Below are positions 11,924 through 20,648 of a DNA stretch of 64,000 nucleotides, in pieces. The notes under the pieces were generated by a model. That model did not search any database, was not told the DNA's origin, and saw only the letters and a program-made list of their open reading frames with translations. Within the stretch, counting starts at the first letter, position 1. The number at the start of each line of letters is the position of its first letter. Source of the DNA: Clostridium muellerianum (lineage in GTDB: Bacteria; Bacillota; Clostridia; Clostridiales; Clostridiaceae); contig NZ_JABBNI010000006.1 of assembly GCF_012926525.1 (NCBI RefSeq), positions 112,384-176,383 on the forward strand, in the 5' to 3' direction. The position numbers were made by a program, and so were the translations under genes.

Positions 11924-11952
11924 ATTATATTATAAGGTTTTTTAGTTGTCAA
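11924..11952 (-). promoter_or_regulatory. Consensus sigma-A promoter of the ileS T-box transcript
   Basis: TTGACA at 11952-11947 and TATAAT at 11929-11924 are separated by exactly 17 bases on the minus strand. This places the transcription start near 11917. Confidence 0.8.
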
Positions 11953-11971
11953 TTATTTAATAATAATTTTT

Positions 11972-13768
11972 CTATTTTCCAACACACTGTAATATTCCAT
12001 CCGCAATAGCTTGTGCAAATTTTTGTCTATATTCATCACTGCTTAATTTTTGAGCATCTGAAGGATTTGTCAAAAATCCTAATTCTGTTAATACCGCTGA
12101 TGCCCTAGTATTTTTTACAACATAGAGCCAATTTCCATCCTTTAACCCCCTATTGTACGTACCTACTTCATTTACAATACTACTTTGTATAGCTTGTGCC
12201 AGTTTAGCTGCCTCTGGATTATCCTGATTTACCAAAGTTTCTGTACCTAATGCTGATTCTGAATCAAAAGAATTGCAATGAATGCACACAAAATACTTAG
12301 CATTTGCATTATTTGATACGTCACAACGCTTTTGCAAACTAGTTGTAACATCCATAGGTATTGATCTTTCATCTGTTGTTCTTGTATATACTACTTTTAT
12401 TCCGTGATTTTCAAGTATTTTTCCTACTTTTAAGCCTACTGATAAAGTAACATCATCTTCTTGAAGACCATTTATTCCAGTAGCTCCTGTATCTTTTCCT
12501 CTACCATGTCCTGGATCAATACATACTATTGTACCTGAATCTGTACTTGGTGATGGTACTGGAACAGGTTTTCCTGCTACTGTTAACATTAGCTTTATAA
12601 CTTTACTATATCCTGGTACTGTACCTTCATAAGTATAAGTTCCTGCACTAGAAGTATTTGCTTTTTTGCTATTCCAACTTATTGGAACCTTTTTAGTACT
12701 TCCATCACTCATAGCTGCACTTACACTAATAGGAAGATCATATGCTCCACCTTGGTCTACTGAAGCACTTATATTTGAAACAGAACTTATATTAACATTT
12801 TTATTTACTAAACTTAATGATTTTAATATTCCACCCGCTATGCCATTAGCACTTTTATTTTGAAAATCATTTGTTGATAAAAGTGAGCTTTCTTCCACAT
12901 TACTCATAAATCCAAGCTCAACCATTATGGCATTTCCTTTGGTGCCTCTTAATATTTCATGTTGAGATAAACCTGACTTTACTCCCCTATCTGTAGAACC
13001 AGTTTTACTAATAAATTCACCTTGAACTGCTTGAGCTAATTTTTGTGCTATATCATCTGAATCCCTATAATAGGTTTCTGTACCTTTTGCGGTAGGTTTC
13101 TCTGGATAAGTATTACAGCGTATACTTATAAAATAATCAGCGTTAGCTTTATTTGCTATGTCGAAACGAGTCTTTAAATCATTATCCTTATTCCAGGATA
13201 CACTATCACTAGTCCTTGTATAAACTACTTTTACCCCATTATTCTCTAATACTTTTCCCACTTTCAAAGCAACTGCTAAATCTATATCCTTTTCTTTTAA
13301 TCCAGATGCCGAAATATTTCCTGGGTCATACCCTCCATGTGCTGCATCAATACAAACAGTATATGCACTATTTTTGCTACTGCTCTTAGTTAAAAATTCC
13401 ATTTTCTCGGAATTTGCTAATTGCTTGCCTGTCACTGACTTTACATTATTTATAGTAAGACTATATCCCTTTCCACATCCATATTGTGTCTTAGGAGAAA
13501 CTATTACTGATTTATTATCACTACCTATAGTTAAACTTATAGGAACTGTTTGTCCACTTTCATCCTTTACCACAAAATTAGATTCATTTACTGTGCTTTT
13601 ATTCAATTCCTTGTTAAATTTTATTGTCCATGACTTATTTGTATCCACATCAGACTTTATGCCATTACCAATTATCTCATCTGCCTGGACATGTGTAGCC
13701 GCAACAAATGAGCTTAAAAATAGTAAAAAACTAAAAACTATAAATATGCTTGACCATTTAAGTTTCAA
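11972..13768 (-). CDS. N-acetylmuramoyl-L-alanine amidase with two Amidase_3 domains and Ig-like domains
   Basis: The 598-residue secreted protein has a signal peptide (about residues 1-29), an SbsA-type Ig-like domain (about 30-128), a first Amidase_3 domain (about 137-320), a second Ig-like spacer (about 330-398) and a second Amidase_3 domain (about 414-598). Amidase_3 enzymes cut the bond between muramic acid and the stem peptide using zinc. Domain two keeps His421, Glu437, His497 and the LTELGF glutamate. Domain one keeps His144 and Glu159, but its third ligand His is Arg217 (SIRCN), so it is probably inactive and may serve in wall binding. The N-terminal Ig domain is shared with the glucosaminidase at 34804-36306. 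Confidence 0.9.
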   Translation of the reverse strand: MKLKWSSIFIVFSFLLFLSSFVAATHVQADEIIGNGIKSDVDTNKSWTIKFNKELNKSTVNESNFVVKDESGQTVPISLTIGSDNKSVIVSPKTQYGCGKGYSLTINNVKSVTGKQLANSEKMEFLTKSSSKNSAYTVCIDAAHGGYDPGNISASGLKEKDIDLAVALKVGKVLENNGVKVVYTRTSDSVSWNKDNDLKTRFDIANKANADYFISIRCNTYPEKPTAKGTETYYRDSDDIAQKLAQAVQGEFISKTGSTDRGVKSGLSQHEILRGTKGNAIMVELGFMSNVEESSLLSTNDFQNKSANGIAGGILKSLSLVNKNVNISSVSNISASVDQGGAYDLPISVSAAMSDGSTKKVPISWNSKKANTSSAGTYTYEGTVPGYSKVIKLMLTVAGKPVPVPSPSTDSGTIVCIDPGHGRGKDTGATGINGLQEDDVTLSVGLKVGKILENHGIKVVYTRTTDERSIPMDVTTSLQKRCDVSNNANAKYFVCIHCNSFDSESALGTETLVNQDNPEAAKLAQAIQSSIVNEVGTYNRGLKDGNWLYVVKNTRASAVLTELGFLTNPSDAQKLSSDEYRQKFAQAIADGILQCVGK

Positions 13769-14127
13769 ACAACCACCTCCAAATTTATATTAACACCATT
13801 TATACATACTTTATAAATCAAAATGGTTTCCCATACTTTGAACAATGTTCTAATACTTTACTTACTACATATGTTATATGTAATATTTACAGTATTATTA
13901 TTGTCGCATTATGAATAATATGGGTTTAAAATGATATATTATCTATTATTATAATATAAAAAAGTTAGTTTTACACTTAAAAACTTTTTTGTAGTTACTT
14001 TTTGCATATAAATATAATAGATAAAAAAGAGCTATAATAATATAATATAGCTGATACATGGACTTTCACAAAACATTTATAAATTAGAAAGTTCATACTA
14101 ATAATTTTTAAAAGAGGTGCTGTTTTT

Positions 14128-14760
14128 ATGATAATAACTTGGCTTGGACATTCATCATTCTTAATAGAGGATTCTCACGGAAGAAAGATTCTAACAGATC
14201 CTTTTGATGAGAGTGTTGGATATAAAGTATTTGAAGGCAATGTAGATCTAGTTACAATAAGCCACCATCATTTTGATCATGATTATACACAAAAGGTGAA
14301 TTTTAATAACTTAATAGATAAATCAGGATTTTTCAATTTATGTGATATTCCAGTAAAAGGAATTCCTTCTTATCATGATAAAGTTAAAGGTGCAAAAAGA
14401 GGTGAAAATGTAATTTTTGTTTTAGACGTAGATGGTTATAAAGTTTGTCATTTGGGTGATTTAGGATACGTTTTATCTCAAGATGAAATTGAAAATTTAG
14501 GACATATAGATATACTGCTTATTCCGATAGGCGGTAATTACACCATAAATGGTAAGGAAGCTTCTAAAGTAGCTAAAGCTATAAATAGTTCTATTATTAT
14601 TCCTATGCACTATAAAACTCCCCTACTTTCATTTGAACTAGAAGGTTTAGAAAACTTTCTAACTTGTATGAAAAATGGTGAAAAGGTTGGCAGCAATAAA
14701 TTAATTATAGAAGGACCACTTGAGAGTGAAAATACTGTTAAGATTTTAAATTTTAATTAG
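14128..14760 (+). CDS. MBL-fold metal-dependent hydrolase (UPF0173-like)
   Basis: The 210-residue protein has the metallo-beta-lactamase fold in a short form. The start WLGHSSFLIE and the ILTDPF strand are followed by SHHHFDHD, the HxHxDH metal site (about residues 49-56); HLGDLG and IPMHY supply later ligands. This arrangement is typical of UPF0173 and UlaG-like hydrolases, whose substrates are mostly unknown. No signal peptide is present. It stands alone on the plus strand, with a GAGGTG ribosome site, and converges on nrdG. Confidence 0.85.
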   Translation: MIITWLGHSSFLIEDSHGRKILTDPFDESVGYKVFEGNVDLVTISHHHFDHDYTQKVNFNNLIDKSGFFNLCDIPVKGIPSYHDKVKGAKRGENVIFVLDVDGYKVCHLGDLGYVLSQDEIENLGHIDILLIPIGGNYTINGKEASKVAKAINSSIIIPMHYKTPLLSFELEGLENFLTCMKNGEKVGSNKLIIEGPLESENTVKILNFN

Positions 14761-14779
14761 AGATATGCTGTATCTCTAA
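14758..14779. terminator. Short bidirectional hairpin between the MBL-fold gene and nrdG
   Basis: TAGAGATA and TATCTCTA pair across a five-base loop and include the stop codon of the plus-strand gene. Only weak T runs follow on either side. Confidence 0.45.
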
Positions 14780-15294
14780 TTAAAATTCTAAAACTATCAC
14801 CTGTTTTGTGCTTAGGCTCTTTTTTACATCTATAATCCTCTGATTACTAGATCCCCTATATTTAAGATTATGACCTTTTTTATCCTCTTCAAATTTTCCA
14901 TCAACTAGTACATCTATATTATTTAACAACTCTTCCCATCCCCTATGTTCATCTTTGTGCTGCAATATGTATTCAAAGGTATACCCTGTATAACACCATA
15001 TATTTAAGTTCATTTCTCTTATTTTCTCAGCCATATAAGAAAATTCGCCCGCTTGTTCAAAAGGATCTCCCCCAGAAAATGTTACGCCTTTTAATATTGG
15101 ATTTTTTCTTACATCTTCCAATAACTCATCCATATTTCTAAACTCGCCACCATCTGAGCAGTGAGTAGTTGGATTAAAACAACCTTTACAATTATGCTTA
15201 CAACCCTGTGAAAAAACACTCGTCTCAATCCAGGTCCATTTACTAAGCTTTCATAAGCTATTCCTGCTAACTTTATCTTTTTATCTAAACTCAT
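14780..15294 (-). pseudogene. nrdG: Anaerobic ribonucleotide reductase activating protein, frameshifted
   Basis: NrdG is the radical SAM enzyme that installs the glycyl radical on NrdD. The start at 15294 follows a GGAGGAG ribosome site and gives MSLDKKIKLAG, then VNGPGLRRVFF. At the run of six T (about 15213-15218) the frame is lost. The next frame continues as QGCKHNCKGCF, with the expected CxxxCxxC cluster site, then FSGGDPFEQ and a normal C-terminus at 14780. One extra T would give a continuous protein of about 171 residues, the normal family length. It lies just downstream of nrdD in the usual operon order. The lesion may be a sequence error, because nrdD without nrdG should be inactive. 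Confidence 0.85.
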
Positions 15295-15374
15295 CTTAAC
15301 TCCTCCAAATTTAATTTTTACTTTAAAAGACAGAGATATAAGTTCTCTGCCTTTTAAATATATCAATATATAAT

Positions 15375-17477
15375 TTAATAAACGTGTTTATTACTTCCCT
15401 GAGATAACCTATCTGACCTTTCTGCTACTTTACCTGCTCCAAATCTTTCATCTAAAGAAAGATATCCTGTTACCCTTGATATTCCTTGTATATTATCACT
15501 TCCACATTTAGGACAGTTTTCTTCATCATGAAGATATGTTCCACAGTTTCTACAATACCTTATATGGAAGTTAATACCCATATAGCTTATATTTGTATTA
15601 TCATAAGCATAATTTAATATATCCATTATTGTTTCCGCTGAAGGGTAATCATCCAATTCTATATAACTTATATGTCCAGCATTACATAACTTATGATAAG
15701 GTGCTTCTATATCAATCTTATCCTTTATAGATATAGGATATCCTACTGGTATATGATAAGAATTAGTATAATAATCTTTATCTGTTACACCCTTTATAAT
15801 TCCAAATATCTTTTTATCTTGAGCTATAAACTTACCACTTAATCCTTCTGCTGGAGTAGCATAACAGCTCCAATTTAAATGAGTTTCTTCTATTAATTTA
15901 TCTGTATAATTTCTTATATGAGTAATTACTTTTACTCCAAGTTCTCTAGATTCTTCATCTTCTCCATGATGTTTACTTGTTAGAGCTATTAAAGTTTCAG
16001 CAAGTCCTATAAATCCTATGGACCATGTTCCCTGCTTTAATATTGGTTCTATAGAATCATCAGGCTTCAAGTTTTCTGATCCTTTCATAAGTCCTTGTCC
16101 AGCTACAAATGGCAAATCCTTAACTCGTAATCTCTTAAGTACACCATATCTATGCATTAGGGATTCTTTTGCAAGTTCTAATTTACTATCTAAAAGTTTA
16201 AAGAATTTGTTTATGTCCTTTTTAGCTACAATTCCAAGTCTAGGCAAATTTATAGTTGTTGGTGCTATATTTCCCCTGCCTTCTGTTCCTGGTTTTCCAT
16301 TTACATTAGCACATACATAAGTTCTACATCCCATAGTAGCAGGAATTACTCCTTGATCATAGTAAAACTTATTAAAATCTGCATCTAAATTCATAAAAGT
16401 AGGATTCATTCTTTTAGCAGCCACTCTACAAGCTAACTTAAATAAGTAGTAATAAGGATCTCCTGGTTCTTTATTTACACCTTTTTTTACTCTAAATATT
16501 ATGTTAGGGAAAATAGGCTGTTCGCCCATTCCAAGACCCTTTTCATATTCTGTTAAAAATACTTCACAAACTAATGCTGAATTATCGGAATCAGGTATTC
16601 CTATATTTATAGAACTAAAAGGTACTTGTGAACCAGCTCTCGAATGCATGGTATTTAAATTGTACACGATCCCCTGCATTGATTGTTCTACAGCTCTCCT
16701 AAGTTTCTTTTCTATAATATTACTTAATTTTTTATCATCCATACCTAAATCTATAAGTTCTTTCTTTATTTCCTGTCTTGTTGGTTCTATAAACACTCCC
16801 ATATCATTGTCAAAATTGGGATGAGATTGTCCTCCAAACATATCATTTTGAGTTGATTGTAGAAGTATACATGATAGTTCTGCTGCTGATTCTATTCTTC
16901 TAGGAGGTCTTATATTTCCATACCCTGTATTAAAGCCTCTTGTTAGTATTTCCTTTGTAGGTATATGTAAACAATTTGTGGTTAAATTATAACTATCTAA
17001 ATCATGATAATATATGTCGCCGTTTTCATGAGCCTTAGCTAAATATTTAGGCATAATAGATAAGTTATGCCACTTATTTGATTCGCTTGCTATTCTAAGT
17101 AGCTTTGAACTAAAATTATTACCCACATTTGCATTATCCCTATCAGTCTCTACACCTATTTTTTCAATAGCTTTCATTAAATCTGATTTTATTTCTCTAA
17201 TCTTATTTCTTTCTTTTCTGTAATTACAATATGCTGTCCCAATTTCTCTGTAATTATTTTTCAAAAGTGTTTTTTCAACAAAATTCTGTATTTGTTCTAC
17301 ATTTATTTCATCAGCATTAAGTTCTTCTAACTGCTTTATAACCTTTTGCGTTAACTCTATAAATTCACTTTCTTTTAAATCATAACCTATTTCTTCTGAA
17401 GAGCCTTTTATGGCATTAGTTATTTTTATGGAATCAAACTCTACTTTCCTGCCATCCCTCTTCACAACATGTAGCAT
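15375..17477 (-). CDS. nrdD: Anaerobic (class III) ribonucleoside-triphosphate reductase
   Basis: This enzyme makes deoxynucleotides without oxygen. The N-terminal ATP-cone (about residues 1-95) begins VVKRDGRKVEFD. The C-terminus has a Cys4 zinc site (CRNCG and CPKCG) and the glycyl-radical region RVTGYLSL. I place the start at ATG 17477, giving 700 residues, because a GGAGG site lies eight bases before it; a 13-codon upstream extension would have to begin before that site. It forms an operon with nrdG, 80 bases downstream. A NrdR-like box overlaps the start region, so the pair is probably repressed when dNTPs are plentiful. Confidence 0.95.
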   Translation of the reverse strand: MLHVVKRDGRKVEFDSIKITNAIKGSSEEIGYDLKESEFIELTQKVIKQLEELNADEINVEQIQNFVEKTLLKNNYREIGTAYCNYRKERNKIREIKSDLMKAIEKIGVETDRDNANVGNNFSSKLLRIASESNKWHNLSIMPKYLAKAHENGDIYYHDLDSYNLTTNCLHIPTKEILTRGFNTGYGNIRPPRRIESAAELSCILLQSTQNDMFGGQSHPNFDNDMGVFIEPTRQEIKKELIDLGMDDKKLSNIIEKKLRRAVEQSMQGIVYNLNTMHSRAGSQVPFSSINIGIPDSDNSALVCEVFLTEYEKGLGMGEQPIFPNIIFRVKKGVNKEPGDPYYYLFKLACRVAAKRMNPTFMNLDADFNKFYYDQGVIPATMGCRTYVCANVNGKPGTEGRGNIAPTTINLPRLGIVAKKDINKFFKLLDSKLELAKESLMHRYGVLKRLRVKDLPFVAGQGLMKGSENLKPDDSIEPILKQGTWSIGFIGLAETLIALTSKHHGEDEESRELGVKVITHIRNYTDKLIEETHLNWSCYATPAEGLSGKFIAQDKKIFGIIKGVTDKDYYTNSYHIPVGYPISIKDKIDIEAPYHKLCNAGHISYIELDDYPSAETIMDILNYAYDNTNISYMGINFHIRYCRNCGTYLHDEENCPKCGSDNIQGISRVTGYLSLDERFGAGKVAERSDRLSQGSNKHVY

Positions 17478-17493
17478 ACACCATTCCTCCAAA

Positions 17494-17509
17494 CTACAAT
17501 ATATTGTGT
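17494..17509 (-). promoter_or_regulatory. NrdR-type operator upstream of nrdD
   Basis: ACACAATATATTGTAG on the minus strand matches the palindromic NrdR consensus at 14 of 16 positions. It sits between the -10 hexamer and the ribosome site. Confidence 0.65.
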
Positions 17510-17522
17510 TAAGCACTTTGAT

Positions 17523-17551
17523 ATTATACTATGGGAAAACTTTTTAAGCAA
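17523..17551 (-). promoter_or_regulatory. Probable sigma-A promoter of nrdDG
   Basis: TTGCTT (17551-17546) and TATAAT (17528-17523) are 17 bases apart on the minus strand, directly upstream of the NrdR-like box. Confidence 0.6.
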
Positions 17552-17720
17552 TTTTTAAATTAGGGTTAATGGTATCTTACCACAATTTAGTTTTATCTAT
17601 CTTTAAATTCTTTTGTTTTTTATTATACATTACGATTTGATATTTATTTTTTATGAGATATTTTTTACTTTTTGAATAATTAATGAATAAATACTAAAAA
17701 TATCATTGAGGTGATATTTT

Positions 17721-17897
17721 ATGATTGGCAAAATTATAGATATGAGTTTTACAGATGCATTTATAAGTTTTGAAGACGGGACCACATTAGACATAGGAAT
17801 TTCTAGTTTGCCACCTAACTGCAAAATAGGTGATACTATAAATTTTAATCCTAAAAATATTGAACTAAAAAACGATAAACTTATAAACCTATTTTAA
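17721..17897 (+). CDS. Small 58-residue protein of unknown function
   Basis: An ATG at 17721, after a GAGGTGAT ribosome site, opens a 58-codon frame. It starts MIGKIIDMSFTDAF, passes through FEDGTTLDIGISSLPP and IGDTINFNP, and ends KLINLF. The regular strands and turns suggest a small beta-barrel or OB-like fold. It has no signal peptide, membrane segment or cysteine cluster. It precedes the thiT promoter by only 13 bases but has no obvious terminator, so some read-through into the TPP leader is possible. I recognise no family. Confidence 0.6.
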   Translation: MIGKIIDMSFTDAFISFEDGTTLDIGISSLPPNCKIGDTINFNPKNIELKNDKLINLF

Positions 17898-17910
17898 AAC
17901 ATTGAGATTG

Positions 17911-17939
17911 TTGAAATATTTGGTAACCCATGTTATAAT
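17911..17939 (+). promoter_or_regulatory. Promoter of the TPP riboswitch-thiT transcript
   Basis: TTGAAA and TATAAT are separated by 17 bases, and transcription would begin near 17946, just before the riboswitch. Confidence 0.75.
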
Positions 17940-17952
17940 TATCATGTTAATA

Positions 17953-18100
17953 TAGTGCTAGGGGTGTCTCATCGAGGCTGAGAGATAAAATGTTTTATTA
18001 ACCCTTATACCTGACCTGGATAATACCAGCGTAGGAAAGCGATATACATAAAACTATGCAAAAATTATATACTATATTTGTATACGTTTTTTATTTCCCT
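17953..18100 (+). promoter_or_regulatory. TPP (thiamine pyrophosphate) riboswitch of thiT
   Basis: The aptamer (about 17953-18042) shows the conserved parts of the THI element: AGGGGTG, GGCTGAGAG, ACCCTTATACCTGA and CTGGATAATACCAGCGTAGG. Downstream, a weak stem around ATATAC / GTATAC with a run of six T (about 18064-18097) is the likely terminator of the expression platform. High TPP should switch thiT off. Confidence 0.95.
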
Positions 18101-18135
18101 ATTCAGGTACCTCATAGCACCAAGGAGGTATTTTC

Positions 18136-18768
18136 ATGTCACTTAATAAAAATTTTCTAGAAATTATTTCACACCCAACATCTTTATTCGCTCTTTTAGC
18201 TTTAATACTAATTATACTTTTTATAGCAAAAGTAAAGAACGTAAAATTTAATACTCATCTTATTACTCAAATAGGAATTGCCTTAGCCCTAGCAACCATA
18301 CTTAAAATATTTAGAATATATCATCTTCCTCAAGGCGGTAGTATAACTTTAGGTAGTATGATTCCTATAATTTTAATGGCCTTGCTTTACGGACCTGAAG
18401 TGGGCTTTATTACTGGTTTTCTATATGGTATTATAACCCTTATTCTAGATCCTTATATTCTTCATCCAGTTCAAGTTTTATTTGATTATCCTTTACCATT
18501 TATAGCTTTAGGCTTAGCAGGATACTTTAGAAAAAATAAAGTTTTAGCCACAATTGTGGCAGCATTTGCTCGTTTCTTGTGTCATTTTATATCAGGAGTG
18601 ATATTCTTCGGAAGCTTTGCTCCAAAAGGTACATCACCTATCGTGTATTCACTTGTATCACAAGGCATTTTTATAGGTATAGAAGGTGCTATTTGTGTAG
18701 TAATTATTGCTGCATTACCTGTAAAACAATTGTCTACCATGATGACTAAAAAAATCCCGCAAAATTAA
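18136..18768 (+). CDS. thiT: Thiamine transporter ThiT, ECF S-component
   Basis: The 210-residue, highly hydrophobic protein has about six membrane segments. It carries the ThiT features GGSITLGSMIPI, LLYGPEVGFITG and FDYPLPFIALGL. ThiT binds thiamine outside the cell and works with the shared ECF energy module (EcfA, EcfA', EcfT), which is encoded elsewhere. The TPP riboswitch directly upstream confirms the substrate. A strong AAGGAGG site precedes the ATG. It is a single-gene unit closed by a hairpin terminator. Confidence 0.95.
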   Translation: MSLNKNFLEIISHPTSLFALLALILIILFIAKVKNVKFNTHLITQIGIALALATILKIFRIYHLPQGGSITLGSMIPIILMALLYGPEVGFITGFLYGIITLILDPYILHPVQVLFDYPLPFIALGLAGYFRKNKVLATIVAAFARFLCHFISGVIFFGSFAPKGTSPIVYSLVSQGIFIGIEGAICVVIIAALPVKQLSTMMTKKIPQN

Positions 18769-18789
18769 AATAAATACAGTATATAAATT

Positions 18790-18836
18790 AAAGCTATGAA
18801 ATTAAAGCATTAACTTAATTTCATAGCTTTTTAATT
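18790..18836 (+). terminator. Terminator after thiT
   Basis: AAAGCTATGAAATTA pairs with TAATTTCATAGCTTT and is followed by T-rich sequence. It may also act on the converging mrp transcript. Confidence 0.8.
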
Positions 18837-18864
18837 TAAAATATAATTTTAAAACGGTTCTCTC

Positions 18865-19713
18865 CTACATTATCCTATCTTTAAAATTATGTATTAATTC
18901 TTCATATTCATTTGATTCTTCTAGAAATTTTTCCACTGTTCCATTTTCCATACTTTCAACTAAGTTTAAGTTAATAGGCATTTCTGCAAGAAGAGGTATT
19001 CCTAAATGTTCAGCATGCTCCTTAGCAGACTTCTTGCTAAATACATTTATCTTTTCTCCACATTTGCCACATTTAATATAAGCCATATTTTCTACTGCAC
19101 CAATTACATTTATACCCATTTTTTCAGCCATAATAATTACCTTTTTAACTATCATTGAAACCATATCTTGAGGTGTTGAAACTACAACTAAACCTTCTAA
19201 TGGCAGCTCCTGCATTATAGTCAGTGCAACATCTCCAGTTCCTGGAGGCATATCTATAAGAAGGTAATCTAACTCTTCCCATTCAGTATCAGAATACATT
19301 TGTTTTAAAACTCCTGTTATAACTGGTCCTCTCCATATAACTGGTTGTTCTTCTTGTTCTGTTAAAAGATTTAAGGATATAACCTTAATCCCTCTTGAAG
19401 TTTTTACAGGCCTAAATTTTATTTCCTCAGTATCCCCCACCTGGATCATCTCTGCTCTCTTATTATTTATGCCAAAGAATCTAGGCATTGAAGGTCCTGT
19501 TATATCTCCATCTAATACTCCAACACTATGACCAGCTTTACTTAACTCTGTTGCTAGTATTCCTGTAACAGTTGACTTACCCACTCCTCCTTTTCCGCTT
19601 ATAATACCTATTATATGCTTTATTTTGCCATACTTTGGCTCTAACTTTCCACCACATCCTGTTCCTTCACTATTACAATTCCCCTTACTGGAACAACTAT
19701 CGCAATTACTCAT
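18865..19713 (-). CDS. Mrp/NBP35 family iron-sulfur carrier ATPase
   Basis: The 282-residue P-loop protein has the deviant Walker A motif GKGGVGKST (about residues 40-48) and the Mrp signature DYLLIDMPPGTGD. Its N-terminus carries extra cysteines (CDSCSSKGNC and GTGCGG), as in NBP35-like carriers, and a later CGKCG is a second Cys pair. Such proteins hold and pass on [4Fe-4S] clusters in the cytoplasm, with ATP hydrolysis. It sits at the head of a minus-strand group with a lipoprotein gene and lgt, but shares no obvious function with them. Confidence 0.88.
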   Translation of the reverse strand: MSNCDSCSSKGNCNSEGTGCGGKLEPKYGKIKHIIGIISGKGGVGKSTVTGILATELSKAGHSVGVLDGDITGPSMPRFFGINNKRAEMIQVGDTEEIKFRPVKTSRGIKVISLNLLTEQEEQPVIWRGPVITGVLKQMYSDTEWEELDYLLIDMPPGTGDVALTIMQELPLEGLVVVSTPQDMVSMIVKKVIIMAEKMGINVIGAVENMAYIKCGKCGEKINVFSKKSAKEHAEHLGIPLLAEMPINLNLVESMENGTVEKFLEESNEYEELIHNFKDRIM

Positions 19714-19771
19714 AAAAAATTTCCTCCCCTATAATATAAAAATATTTTTTTAATATATATATTTAAATAAA

Positions 19772-20620
19772 TTAAAACTTATCAGGCTTGGTATTTGTAA
19801 TATTTAAATCCCAACTTCCAGTTTTATAATTATCATCTATATAATATTTTTTTTCAGTTTTTGCTTCTTTATCCCACAACGTTACAGTGGCTTTGTACAT
19901 TGTAGACTTATATCCTTCAGTCTTTATAGTCAACCAGATATCATAATTATCTTTATCTTTATCTGCTACTTTTACAGTTTTAAACTTACTGCTTAAATTA
20001 CTATTAAAATCCTGCAAATCCGTAGATAGTATAAATTTAGCACAATCTACATCACTTTTTAAGTTTACCCCTATACTTTTATTTTTATTTGAATCTTTTA
20101 AATATTGATCTAAAACACCTATTATTGATTTATAATACACTTCTTTAAAATTCTTTGGTTTTCTTATATTCCAATACGTATTTATTATGTCACTATCTAT
20201 TCTTTTAGATACAATATATGTTTTATTATCACTATAGAAGTTACCAGCATCTTTCTTATCCAAACCTGTAATGTAACTAAATTTATGAATCTTATTGTTA
20301 CTTTCCTTCATTTCAAATGTATAATCAGGCTCCAATGAAGATTTTTTACTGGATACCTTTGCTTTAGACAGTACATCGTATATCTCATTAATAACATTTT
20401 TATCTGTAACTGTAAATCTAAATCCTTGATCCCTTGTATTTTGTATTACTATTGTTTCTATTTTACCCTGTTTTATATATTCAAAATCATTATTTTTAAG
20501 TCCAGCTTTGACTTTGAGTTCATCAATTTTGCTACATCCTGATGTAACAAAACAAAACATTAAAACCATAGCTAGAATCATGATTTTATTGTTCCTCATT
20601 TTTCCTATTTTCATTTTCAA
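19772..20620 (-). CDS. Putative lipoprotein of unknown function
   Basis: The 282-residue protein has a basic start, a hydrophobic stretch and the lipobox VTSGC (Cys at about residue 29), so it is probably exported and lipidated. The mature part has repeated short beta-strand patterns, for example FRFTVTDKNVINEIYDVL, reminiscent of clostridial proteins of unknown role. No catalytic residues are recognisable. The gene directly follows lgt, 28 bases downstream, and probably shares its transcript; Lgt would modify it. The start could be the second or third Met, since the GGGAGG site is 14 bases from the first. Confidence 0.7.
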   Translation of the reverse strand: MKMKIGKMRNNKIMILAMVLMFCFVTSGCSKIDELKVKAGLKNNDFEYIKQGKIETIVIQNTRDQGFRFTVTDKNVINEIYDVLSKAKVSSKKSSLEPDYTFEMKESNNKIHKFSYITGLDKKDAGNFYSDNKTYIVSKRIDSDIINTYWNIRKPKNFKEVYYKSIIGVLDQYLKDSNKNKSIGVNLKSDVDCAKFILSTDLQDFNSNLSSKFKTVKVADKDKDNYDIWLTIKTEGYKSTMYKATVTLWDKEAKTEKKYYIDDNYKTGSWDLNITNTKPDKF

Positions 20621-20648
20621 ATAAATTACCTCCCGAACTTTAAAAATT

